This document shows, piece after piece, positions 7,144 through 17,402 of a stretch of DNA of 55,443 bases (position 1 is its first letter; every line of letters starts with the position of its first letter). The position numbers and the translations under genes are program-made. Source of the stretch: Gemmatimonadota bacterium (GTDB lineage: Bacteria > Gemmatimonadota > Gemmatimonadetes > Longimicrobiales > Gaopeijiaceae); contig JAJDNI010000295.1 of NCBI GenBank assembly GCA_022340755.1, positions 1-55,443 on the forward strand, given 5' to 3'. The notes below the pieces were generated by a model. That model was not told the origin of the DNA. It worked only from the letters and a program-made list of their open reading frames with translations, and made no database searches.

Positions 7144-8880
7144 TCATCTTTGCCGCGCCGCCGGATCGAGCCACCAACGACGCACGTTGACCCACTCGCC
7201 CCGAGCATCCATCTCCGCGCCGCGAAGGGCTCGGCGCATGCCCACCAGGCCGGTCTCGTAGTAGAGGAACAGGTACGGCTGCTCCTCACGCTGCAAGCGC
7301 GCGTATTCCACCCAGAGGGGTTTGGCTCGGACGCGGTTGACGACCAGTTGAAGCGTGTCCAGCAGTCGGTCCATCTGCGCGTTCCGCGTGCCGGAGAACG
7401 CGAAGGGCCCGTCGATACGGGACGACAGGAAGAGGTCGCGGTCGTCCAGCTTGAAATCCGAGATCCAGGACATGAGCACGCCGTCGAAGGGTCGTTCCGA
7501 CGACGTGAGCGTCTCCGTGAGCGTCCCCGGATCCACGAACTCGGGGCGGACCTCGACACCCACGTCCTTGAGCTGGGCCTGGATGATCTCAAGGACCGCC
7601 TGTCGCAGTCGGAACCCCGCGGGACTCTTGATGGAGATCGACAGCTTCACCCCGTCCGCGTTCTCGCGGACGCCGTCTCCGTTCTGGTCCACCCACCCCG
7701 CTTCCTCCAACAGCGCCCGTGCTCCCTTCGGGTCGTACGGCAGTGGCGGCACCGCGATGGAATCGTACGCCCAGTGATACGGGGCGACGGTCGTCGTGGC
7801 CACTGTGCCATACCCCTTCAGCACGGCACGGATGATCTCACGGCGGTCCACCGCCATCGCCAGTGCCCGCCGCACCCGCGGGTCCGCCAGTTGAGGCCGA
7901 CGGCTGTTCCACGCCACAAAATCCACCCAGCGGTTCGTGAACGACTCGACCCTCAGCGCCGAGTCTGCCTCGATCTGGGGGATTTGGTCGGGCTGGACCC
8001 TCACGTACACGTCGATGCCGCCGGAACGGAGCTCCGCGAGCAGCGTGTTTTGGTCGGGGATGATCCGCTCCACCAGTCGATCGATGTAGGGCCGCCCCCC
8101 CAGCTCCGTCGGAAACGCCGGGTTCGCCCCGAAGGTCCAGTGGTCCGCCGGCTGGTGCTCGACGAACGTGAAGGGCCCGTTGCCGACCGGGCACTGCGAC
8201 CCGATGGGGTGCTGGCCGATCTCGCTGTGTGGCACGTCCTTGAGCAGATGCTCCGGGAGGATCGGCGTCGCCCGCCACGGGTCGAGAAAATCGGCGTGGG
8301 GACGAAGACGGAAGCGCACGGTAGAATCGTCCACCACCGTGACCGCGGAGTCCCCTTTGGCGTAGTCGTCCCAGTACGCGGCGTTAGGGAAGTGCGTCTC
8401 AGGATCGGCATCGACCTGGTACGTGAACGCGACGTCGTGGGCGTCGGTGCGGACGCCGTCGTGCCAATACACGTCGTCGCGCAGGTGGAAGGTCAGCTCG
8501 GTGCTGTCGGCGTTCAGCTCCCACGAGCGAGCCAGATACGGCATCGGCCGAGACCGGTCGTCCATCCTCACCAGGGTCATGTAGAGCACGAACTGCTGAT
8601 ACTGCGACGCGATGTATTCCCCCGTGATCGCCGGGTTCAGACCGCCGCCCAGATCGGACGGGGTCCCGACGACAACCGTCCCGCCGTAGCGGGGATCGTC
8701 GGGAACGGGATGCTCGGCCTCGGCTCGGGCGAGCCACGCTTTCACATGGGCATTCACCGAGTCGCAGAACGCGGACGTGCTCACCGCACCTGTGGTCGGA
8801 GGCTCACCACGCCCGCAGGCGGCGGTCATCATGGCTACACACGCAGCCGCGATCCAGGACGCGCTTCGCTGAACCGACAT
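7144..8880 (-). CDS. Peptide ABC transporter substrate-binding lipoprotein (SBP family 5)
   Basis: 578 aa. The N-terminus MSVQRSASWIAAACVAMM continues to a TAAC lipobox, so the protein is a lipoprotein anchored outside the inner membrane. The rest reads as a DppA/OppA-type binding protein: GGTVVVGTPSDLGGGLNP, LARSWELNADSTELTFHLRD, DVYWHDGVRTDAHDVAFTY, RRALAMAVDRREIIRAVLKG, ARALLEEAGW. It binds peptides or similar ligands for import. The frame stays open to 9339, but the ATG at 8880 follows GGGAGGAGGGAT and begins the signal peptide, and further extension would overlap the lipM-like gene. No permease or ATPase genes are nearby, so the transporter partners must be elsewhere. Confidence 0.9.
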   Translation of the reverse strand: MSVQRSASWIAAACVAMMTAACGRGEPPTTGAVSTSAFCDSVNAHVKAWLARAEAEHPVPDDPRYGGTVVVGTPSDLGGGLNPAITGEYIASQYQQFVLYMTLVRMDDRSRPMPYLARSWELNADSTELTFHLRDDVYWHDGVRTDAHDVAFTYQVDADPETHFPNAAYWDDYAKGDSAVTVVDDSTVRFRLRPHADFLDPWRATPILPEHLLKDVPHSEIGQHPIGSQCPVGNGPFTFVEHQPADHWTFGANPAFPTELGGRPYIDRLVERIIPDQNTLLAELRSGGIDVYVRVQPDQIPQIEADSALRVESFTNRWVDFVAWNSRRPQLADPRVRRALAMAVDRREIIRAVLKGYGTVATTTVAPYHWAYDSIAVPPLPYDPKGARALLEEAGWVDQNGDGVRENADGVKLSISIKSPAGFRLRQAVLEIIQAQLKDVGVEVRPEFVDPGTLTETLTSSERPFDGVLMSWISDFKLDDRDLFLSSRIDGPFAFSGTRNAQMDRLLDTLQLVVNRVRAKPLWVEYARLQREEQPYLFLYYETGLVGMRRALRGAEMDARGEWVNVRRWWLDPAARQR

Positions 8881-8929
8881 CGACCGATCCCTCCTCCCTT
8901 GTCGCGCGTTCATCCAGCGTCGGCCTGCC

Positions 8930-9706
8930 TCACCGACGCCATGTCCACGCCTCGCGTCTGTAACGCTCGTCCTCGAGATACCTGGCTGCGGCGAGATGTT
9001 CGGATCGATACGGACCCTCGGTCCACGTACCACCAAGGGCCGTGCGCAATCCCTCGGCGAGCGAATCGACGACGAAAGACGTGCTCGTCGCACCGAGGAC
9101 TTCCTCCACGGTCGCCGGTGGAGCAGGGTCGTGGTCACCGTGCCCCGTGAGACGAGCGAGGATGGACTGATCCCCCCGCATGATGACCGAGCCGTGCTGA
9201 AGCAGGGCGCGCCCGACGCGCACCTGGGCGCTCCCGACGAGCTTCCTGCCGCCCAGGACCACTTCACCGGAAGCCGGGAGCTGGAAGCAGGGGCCCGCGT
9301 CCGGAGCCGTCGGGCCGCTCCCGTCCGACAGCTCGACATCGAGCCCCAACGCTCGCAGTCCTTTCACCAGACCTTCGTTGATTCGCGTGTAGGCCGCGCG
9401 CAGGCCACCGAAGGCGTACAATGGCGCCACCACCGAGTACGTGATCTCGTGGGAATGAAACACCGCGCGCCCTCCTGTAGGGCGGCGCACGAACAGGATC
9501 CGCTCGCGTTGGGCGGCATCGGTGTCGTAGAGCCCTTTGGCGGGCTCGTTCCTCCCGAAGGAGATGGTGTGCGGAACCCACCCGTAGAAGCGCACCGCAC
9601 CACGGCCCGCCTCGAGGGTCCGGGCCAGGGCGTGGTCCATGGCCATGTTCCACGATCCCGTGTCGGCTCCGTCACGGTGGACGCGCCAACGCAGGCGTTC
9701 GCCCAT
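8930..9706 (-). CDS. lipM: Lipoyl/octanoyl transferase of the LipM/LplA family
   Basis: 258 aa, BPL/LplA/LipB catalytic fold. Motifs are FYGWVPHTISFGRNE, RRPTGGRAVFHSHEITYS (about 74-91), GPCFQLPASGEVVLGGRKL (C140, K155) and VGSAQVRVGRALLQHGS. The Cys followed by a GRK-GSAQ block is the pattern of B. subtilis LipM, which moves octanoate from acyl carrier protein to GcvH; LplA ligases lack this Cys. The start at 9706 (MGERLRWRVHRDG) is chosen because the 55 upstream residues are Arg-rich and unlike the family. Three genes away lie gcvP and gcvH, the latter the expected substrate. The exact activity (LipM or LplA) is inferred. Confidence 0.75.
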   Translation of the reverse strand: MGERLRWRVHRDGADTGSWNMAMDHALARTLEAGRGAVRFYGWVPHTISFGRNEPAKGLYDTDAAQRERILFVRRPTGGRAVFHSHEITYSVVAPLYAFGGLRAAYTRINEGLVKGLRALGLDVELSDGSGPTAPDAGPCFQLPASGEVVLGGRKLVGSAQVRVGRALLQHGSVIMRGDQSILARLTGHGDHDPAPPATVEEVLGATSTSFVVDSLAEGLRTALGGTWTEGPYRSEHLAAARYLEDERYRREAWTWRR

Positions 9707-9719
9707 GGTCGCTCTCGAG

Positions 9720-10403
9720 CTACAGGTCGTAGCTCGAGCCCGGGGCGACGACCTCCACCCGGGCCGTGCCACCCACCTTCGCTCTGAATGCCTCAGGGTC
9801 CTGCGCGATGAGAGGCCACGTGTTGTAGTGGATGGGCACCACCACCTCCGGTTCGATGAACCCCACCGCACGCGCGGCGTCGTCGGGCCCCATGGTGAAG
9901 TTGTCGCCGATGGGAAGCAGGGCCACGTCCACCTGACCTTTGAGGAGCTGGAAGTCCATGATCAGCGCCGTATCTCCGGCGTGGTACACCCGGCGCCCGT
10001 CCACGTGGATCAGGAAGCCCGCGCAGTCGGTGGTATGCGTTCCCGTGTCGTCTCCGGCGACCGATCCCGTGTGCAACGCAGGGGTGAGCTTCACGTGGCC
10101 GAACGGGAAGTCGTGCCCGCCACCGATGTTCATGGGGTGGCCGTTCTCGACGCCGTTCTCCTGGCAGAAGCCCACCAGCTCGAAGGTGCCGATGACCGTG
10201 GCATTGGTGCGCTTCGCCAGCTCGATGCAGTCGGCGAAGTGATCGAAGTGGCCGTGCGATACCAGGATGTAGTCCGCTTCTACGTCCCCGACGCTCAGAT
10301 CCGTCATGGGATTGTCGCCGAAGAACGGATCGATGACGAGCTTGGTGCCGTCGTTCGTCTCGATGGTGCAGGTGCTGTGCCCGTGGTAGTGTAGCTTCGC
10401 CAT
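9720..10403 (-). CDS. Metal-dependent hydrolase, UPF0173 / metallo-beta-lactamase fold
   Basis: 227 aa, typical length of UPF0173 (B. subtilis YtkL type). Metal-ligand motifs: HGHSTC near the N-terminus, LVSHGHFDHFADC (about 48-60), YHAGDTALIMDF (about 140-151) and the closing VPIHYNTWP. The substrate of this family is not known. SD AAGGAGGAATC precedes the ATG at 10403. It ends 13 nt before lipM and follows gcvP by 135 nt on the same strand, so co-transcription with lipM is likely. Nothing else is evident in 10404-10538. Confidence 0.88.
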   Translation of the reverse strand: MAKLHYHGHSTCTIETNDGTKLVIDPFFGDNPMTDLSVGDVEADYILVSHGHFDHFADCIELAKRTNATVIGTFELVGFCQENGVENGHPMNIGGGHDFPFGHVKLTPALHTGSVAGDDTGTHTTDCAGFLIHVDGRRVYHAGDTALIMDFQLLKGQVDVALLPIGDNFTMGPDDAARAVGFIEPEVVVPIHYNTWPLIAQDPEAFRAKVGGTARVEVVAPGSSYDL

Positions 10404-10538
10404 GATTCCTCCTTTGCTCCCTCCCCTGCGTCACGCAACCGCGTCCGCGGCTCGTCTCGACGATAGCAGGTACCCTACAATGCACCGCACGTCCCGGGGA
10501 TGCGAGGGTCCGACCTTTCGGCCCAAGGCTTGTGATCG

Positions 10539-13418
<2,880 letters not shown>

Positions 13419-13438
13419 GGGTCGCTCACGAACGAAAG

Positions 13439-13475
13439 AGGGCCGCGCCGCCCCGGGGAGGCAGAACGCGGCCCT
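13439..13475 (-). promoter_or_regulatory. Hairpin between gcvH and gcvP
   Basis: A perfect 9-bp stem, AGGGCCGCG/CGCGGCCCT, encloses 19 nt. On the minus strand it is followed by CTTTCGTTCG, 20 nt before the gcvP start codon. It may be a partial terminator that lowers gcvP relative to gcvH, or a processing site. I do not see the tandem-aptamer pattern of a glycine riboswitch, which would in any case be expected upstream of the first gene. Confidence 0.4.
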
Positions 13476-13507
13476 GCATTTATTGGCTTTGATTGGGGAC
13501 GCGGTGC

Positions 13508-13897
13508 TCAGCCCCCAAGGTGACTCTCGTACGCGTCGGCATCGAGAAGATCTTTGAGGTCATCCTCGTTGGCGACCCTGAGCCGGATCATCCAACCCGC
13601 GCCATAGGGGTCGGAGTTCACCAGCGAGGGATCGTCGTCGATCTCGGAGTTCACCTCCACGACCTCGCCCTTCACGGGGCAGAACAGGTCGCTCACGGCC
13701 TTCACGGCTTCGATGGTTCCGAAGGTCTCCATCTTGTTGAACGACGTGCCGACTTCGGGAAGCTCTACGAACACGACATCACCGAGCTCACCCTGAGCGT
13801 AGTCGGTGACGCCGACGGTGTAGATGCCGTCTCGGTCGGTGGCTTTCAGATACTCGTGCTCCTCCGTATAGAGGAGGTCGGCGGGGATGTCGGACAT
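13508..13897 (-). CDS. gcvH: Glycine cleavage system H protein
   Basis: 129 aa, normal for GcvH. It opens [15 protein letters not shown], has ITDYAQ-like [20 protein letters not shown] and the lipoylation segment [14 protein letters not shown] with Lys66 as the lipoyl carrier, then [11 protein letters not shown]. The lipoyl arm shuttles the aminomethyl group between the P, T and L proteins. Start ATG at 13897 is set by homology; the open frame runs further to 14122 with non-matching sequence. It precedes gcvP in an apparent gcvH-gcvP operon, and the lipM-like gene downstream could supply its octanoyl group. The region 13898-14020 is a divergent promoter region shared with the eIF2B-like gene; I see only weak promoter hexamers there. 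Confidence 0.95.
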   Translation of the reverse strand: MSDIPADLLYTEEHEYLKATDRDGIYTVGVTDYAQGELGDVVFVELPEVGTSFNKMETFGTIEAVKAVSDLFCPVKGEVVEVNSEIDDDPSLVNSDPYGAGWMIRLRVANEDDLKDLLDADAYESHLGG

Positions 13898-14020
13898 TTC
13901 CGTCTCCGGGTGGTTCAACGGCTCGGGCGCCTGACGATGACGGGGTTTTGATCGGTCGTCAAGCCTCGTAATTTGGCTCGTCCTGCCCGCTCGAGGAGCC
14001 CCCGCTGTAGAGGCTTCCAT

Positions 14021-14971
14021 ATGGACATCGACGCTCGCCTCGACGCGCTCGTCGCACCCCTCAGGGCCGACACCCTTTCCGGTGCTTCCGTGATCGCCGG
14101 CGCAGCCTCGGAGGTGCTCCACCGGGGTGCGCTGGAGGCGGGGGGGGAGAGCCCTTCGGAGATCCGGGCGGCGATGGCCAGCCTGGTGACGAAAGTCCTC
14201 GCCGCCCAGCCCACCATGGCCCCCCTGGTGGCTCTGTGCCGAGAGGTTCTCGAGGCGGCATCCTCCGCCGCCGACGCGCTGACGGCCCGGGGCTCTGCCG
14301 CGCAGGCAGCCGACCTCTTCCGTGAGCGGCTGCAGCTGCGTCAGCGAGAGGTTGCCCGGCGAGCCGCGCGCATCCTGCCCCCGAGAGGTACCATCCTCAC
14401 CGCGTCTTCATCGTCGACGGTGCGTGACGCCATCCTCTTCGATGCCCCTCTGCGGGAGCTGCGGGTCGTCTGCCTGGAGGGTCGGCCCATGCGCGAGGGT
14501 CGCGTGATGGCCGAAGCTCTCGCCGGCGCCGGGATCGACGTCACCTTCGCCGTGGACGCCGCCGCCGATGCGCTCTTGAGGCATGCCGATCTCGTCCTCC
14601 TGGGCGCCGACTCCATCGGGGACCTCGGTGTGGTGAACAAGATCGGCAGCCTGGGGGTGGCGCTGGCCGCGCGGCGCCGCGACATACCCGTCCATGTGGT
14701 CGCCGACGAGACGAAGATCCTCCCCAGGGGCTTCCCACAGCACGTCGTGGACGACCGCCCGGCCGAAGAGGTGTGGGAGGCCCCCAGGGGCGTTTCGGTC
14801 TGGAACCGCTACTTCGAGGTGCTACCGCTGGAGATCGTGACGTCGGTGGTCACCGACGAAGCGGTCTACCGCGCGGAGGAACTCGAGCGGCGCCGGGCCA
14901 AAGTGGCTCTTCCGGAGGAGATTCGGGCGTGGGGGGCGAACTACGAGGCCGGAGGACCCGCTCCATTGTAG
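14021..14971 (+). CDS. eIF-2B / ribose-1,5-bisphosphate isomerase-like protein
   Basis: 316 aa, IF-2B fold shared by eIF2B alpha/beta/delta, methylthioribose-1-phosphate isomerase (MtnA) and ribose-1,5-bisphosphate isomerase. Recognisable blocks are GTILTASSSSTVRDAIL, VCLEGRPMREGRVMAEALA, LVLLGADSIGDLGVVNKIGS and IPVHVVADETKILPRG. In MtnA-type isomerases catalysis uses a Cys and an Asp. The Asp is kept (GADSI) but the Cys position reads Ser (TASSSS), as in eIF2B-type regulators. Either it acts on a sugar phosphate by a changed mechanism or it is a binding protein. ATG at 14021 preferred over an upstream in-frame TTG at 13973 because the family match starts there. Confidence 0.75.
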   Translation: MDIDARLDALVAPLRADTLSGASVIAGAASEVLHRGALEAGGESPSEIRAAMASLVTKVLAAQPTMAPLVALCREVLEAASSAADALTARGSAAQAADLFRERLQLRQREVARRAARILPPRGTILTASSSSTVRDAILFDAPLRELRVVCLEGRPMREGRVMAEALAGAGIDVTFAVDAAADALLRHADLVLLGADSIGDLGVVNKIGSLGVALAARRRDIPVHVVADETKILPRGFPQHVVDDRPAEEVWEAPRGVSVWNRYFEVLPLEIVTSVVTDEAVYRAEELERRRAKVALPEEIRAWGANYEAGGPAPL

Positions 14972-15060
14972 ATTTCTCCAAGCGCGCCGGTGGAGAAGGG
15001 GCGTCCAGCCCTCTCCGCGGCGACATCATTCAACGAACAGGAACACAGCGCCGAGGTCTC

Positions 15061-16227
15061 ATGTCGACGGTTCTCACCGACATCCATCCCGCCCTCACCA
15101 CGCTCTCCGAGCAGGAGCGCATGTTTCAGGAAGCCGTGAGGGATTTCGCCACTTCCGAGATAGCGCCCAAGTCCACGGCCATGGATGCGTCCCAGCAGAT
15201 GGACCGATCGGTGGTGGAGCAGCTGTTCGAGCTCGGCGTCATGGCCGTGGAGATCCCGGAGTCGTACGGTGGCACCGGAGCGGACTTCTTCACTTCGGTT
15301 CTGGTCGTAGAGGAGCTGTCCAGGGTCGACCCGGCCGTCGGCGTGCTGGTGGATGTCCAGAATACGCTGGTCATCAACGCGATTCTGCGCTGGGCCAACG
15401 AGGATCTAAAGGCTCGCTATCTTTCCCGACTCGCTTCGGACACCGTGGGAGCCTACGCACTCTCCGAGTCGGGCAGCGGCTCGGATGCGTTCGCGCTGGC
15501 GTGTCGCGCCACCCAGGACGGAGACGACTGGCTCCTCAACGGGCAGAAGCTCTGGATCACCAACGGGAACGAGGCCGGCATCTTCATCGTCTTCGCCACG
15601 GTGGATCCCGCTGCGGGGTACAAGGGCATCACGGCGTTCATCGTGGAGCGCGACTTCGAGGGCTTCACGGTGGGCAAGAAGGAGGACAAGCTGGGCATCC
15701 GGGCGTCCTCCACCTGCGAGCTGATCCTCGAGAACGTGCGTGTCCCGGCGGACAACGTGCTCGGAGAGGTGGGGAAGGGGTACAAGGTGGCCATCGAGAC
15801 CCTCAACGAGGGCCGTATCGGCATCGGGGCTCAGATGATCGGGCTCGCCCAGGGCGCTCTGGATCATACGGTGGCCTACGTCCAGGAGCGCGAGCAGTTC
15901 GGCCGAGCCATCGGCTCGTTCCAGGGCGTCCAGTTCCAGATCGCGGAGATGGCTACCGAGATCGAGGCCGCCCGTCTCCTCGTGTACAACGCTGCCCGTC
16001 TGAAAGACGCCGGCGAGCCGTTCCTCACCCAGGCGGCGATGGCCAAGCTATTCAGCTCGGAGACCGCACAGCGCGTCGCCTCCCGGTGTATCGACCTGTT
16101 CGGCGGAAACGGCTTCACCAGGGAGTTCCCCGTGGAGAAGCTCTATCGCGACGCGAAGATCGGCACCATCTATGAGGGCACGTCGAACATGCAGAAGCAG
16201 ACCATCGCGAAGATGGTCATGAAATGA
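15061..16227 (+). CDS. Acyl-CoA dehydrogenase
   Basis: 388 aa, FAD-dependent acyl-CoA dehydrogenase of the short/branched-chain group. Motifs: YALSESGSGSDAFALACRA (signature 1), LNGQKLWITNG, LGIRASSTCELILENVRVP, ALDHTVAYVQEREQFGRAIGSFQGVQF (signature 2) and the catalytic base Glu372 in IYEGTSNMQKQTIAK. It makes 2-enoyl-CoA in fatty or branched-chain amino acid breakdown and passes electrons to ETF. Residue placement of the catalytic Glu at IYEGTSN is that of the short/branched-chain enzymes, not isovaleryl-CoA dehydrogenase. It follows the eIF2B-like gene by 89 nt on the same strand. Confidence 0.94.
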   Translation: MSTVLTDIHPALTTLSEQERMFQEAVRDFATSEIAPKSTAMDASQQMDRSVVEQLFELGVMAVEIPESYGGTGADFFTSVLVVEELSRVDPAVGVLVDVQNTLVINAILRWANEDLKARYLSRLASDTVGAYALSESGSGSDAFALACRATQDGDDWLLNGQKLWITNGNEAGIFIVFATVDPAAGYKGITAFIVERDFEGFTVGKKEDKLGIRASSTCELILENVRVPADNVLGEVGKGYKVAIETLNEGRIGIGAQMIGLAQGALDHTVAYVQEREQFGRAIGSFQGVQFQIAEMATEIEAARLLVYNAARLKDAGEPFLTQAAMAKLFSSETAQRVASRCIDLFGGNGFTREFPVEKLYRDAKIGTIYEGTSNMQKQTIAKMVMK

Positions 16228-16264
16228 TGCCCCTGGAGATTCCTCCCGCATTCGGAGCACGTCC

Positions 16265-16450
16265 GTGACGAGCCTACTCCCATCCCTCGCAATGTTCGGC
16301 CTCAGCGAGACGCTTCTCGTCCTGGTGGTGCTCATGCTGCTCTTCGGGGCGAAGAAACTCCCGCAGCTCGCCCGGGGCCTCGGTGCCGGCATCCGCAACT
16401 TCAAAGGTGAGCTGAAGGCTCCGCCGGACGACCGGCGCGAAGACGACTGA
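16265..16450 (+). CDS. tatA: Sec-independent translocase subunit TatA/TatE
   Basis: 61 aa. One N-terminal membrane helix (MFGLSETLLVLVVLMLLFG, about residues 10-28), the FG hinge, then an amphipathic helix KKLPQLARGLGAGIRNFKGEL and an acidic tail, the TatA/E plan. It polymerises to form the pore of the twin-arginine export path, which the window's ActB needs. A GTG start is used; the in-frame ATG nine codons later is possible and would give a shorter N-terminus. The trmJ-like gene starts 4 nt after its stop, so the two are probably co-transcribed. No tatB or tatC is nearby. Confidence 0.9.
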   Translation: MTSLLPSLAMFGLSETLLVLVVLMLLFGAKKLPQLARGLGAGIRNFKGELKAPPDDRREDD

Positions 16451-16454
16451 CAGC

Positions 16455-17258
16455 GTGACTGTCGGCTCCCTTTCCCGGGTGGTGATCGTCCTCGATCACC
16501 CCCAAAACGTCGTCAACATCGCCGGTGTCATCCGACTGATGATGAACTTCGGCCTGTCCAGGCTCCGGCTGGTGCGGCCCGACGAGTTCGACCCCCACCG
16601 CATCGAGGGAATCGCCCACCGGAGCGCCTTTCTCATCGAGGCCACGACGCTTCACGACACCCTGGGAGACGCGGTGGCGGACTGCACCTGGGTGCTGGGT
16701 ACGACCGCGCGTCCACGCACCGCCGGACGGAACTACGTGCGACCCAGGGAGGCCGCGCAGGCGGTGGTGAGGAACGCCACCGATGGCGACGTCGCCGTCC
16801 TGTTCGGCCGGGAGGACAAGGGACTCTCCAATGACGCCCTGGACCTGTGCCACGCCGTGGCGATCATCCCCACCTCGGAGTATTCGTCGCTGAACCTCGC
16901 GCAGGCGGCCCTGGTCATCGCCTACGAGACCTTTCTGGCCGCAGAGGGCCCTGCCGAGGAGCTTCCCCGGGGCCGTCGCGCCACCAGGCCGCCGACCCAG
17001 GCCGAGCTGGAAGTCACGTATCGGGGGCTCCGTCAGGGCCTCCAAGCCATCGATTTCTTCAAGGCGCGCAAGCCGAGCGCCATCATGCGCACCCTCCGCA
17101 CCCTCGTGGCCAGAGCCCAGCCCGATCTGCGGGAGGCCAAGCTGCTGGGGGCCATCGGCTTCGAGACCGGCCACTACATCGGCCGGTTAGGAGCCGGCCA
17201 GGGGGAGGAGCCGATCCCCCCCGAGGGCGAGAGGGAGTCCCCCTCCGACACGCCCTAG
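16455..17258 (+). CDS. RNA 2'-O-methyltransferase, SpoU/TrmH superfamily (TrmJ-like)
   Basis: 267 aa. The SPOUT fold is marked by VVIVLDHPQNVVNIAGVIRLMMNFGLSRLRLV (motif 1), DVAVLFGREDKGLSNDALDLC (motif 2) and AIIPTSEYSSLNLAQAALVIAYE (motif 3). This is the arrangement of TrmJ, which methylates the 2'-OH of tRNA position 32. The C-terminal part (about 190-250) is helical (KPSAIMRTLRTLVARAQPDLREAKLLGAIG), like TrmJ C-termini. Starts with GTG 4 nt after tatA. The substrate assignment is by family resemblance only. Confidence 0.82.
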   Translation: MTVGSLSRVVIVLDHPQNVVNIAGVIRLMMNFGLSRLRLVRPDEFDPHRIEGIAHRSAFLIEATTLHDTLGDAVADCTWVLGTTARPRTAGRNYVRPREAAQAVVRNATDGDVAVLFGREDKGLSNDALDLCHAVAIIPTSEYSSLNLAQAALVIAYETFLAAEGPAEELPRGRRATRPPTQAELEVTYRGLRQGLQAIDFFKARKPSAIMRTLRTLVARAQPDLREAKLLGAIGFETGHYIGRLGAGQGEEPIPPEGERESPSDTP

Positions 17259-17402
17259 TCTGAAGGCCGACGAGGCTTGTGCGGAGGCGAGGCTCAGAGG
17301 CAAGTTCTTGTCAGGTGCCGAAACGTGAACTTGTCTGTGCTCGAATCGGCAGTACCACCATCCCCCGAGGGCTCCAACCTGGGCTCAGAGGCAAACTCGT
17401 CC

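Noticed and set aside
6982-9150. 722-codon open frame on the plus strand
   Set aside because: Antisense shadow of the peptide-binding protein gene; no recognisable family.
8881-9339. N-terminal extension of the peptide-binding protein frame
   Set aside because: It overlaps the lipM-like gene and lacks family sequence; the signal peptide and a strong ribosome-binding site mark 8880 as the start.
13419-14020. Glycine riboswitch near gcvH/gcvP
   Set aside because: No tandem aptamer pattern could be made out; the hairpin between the genes is simple and in the wrong place.
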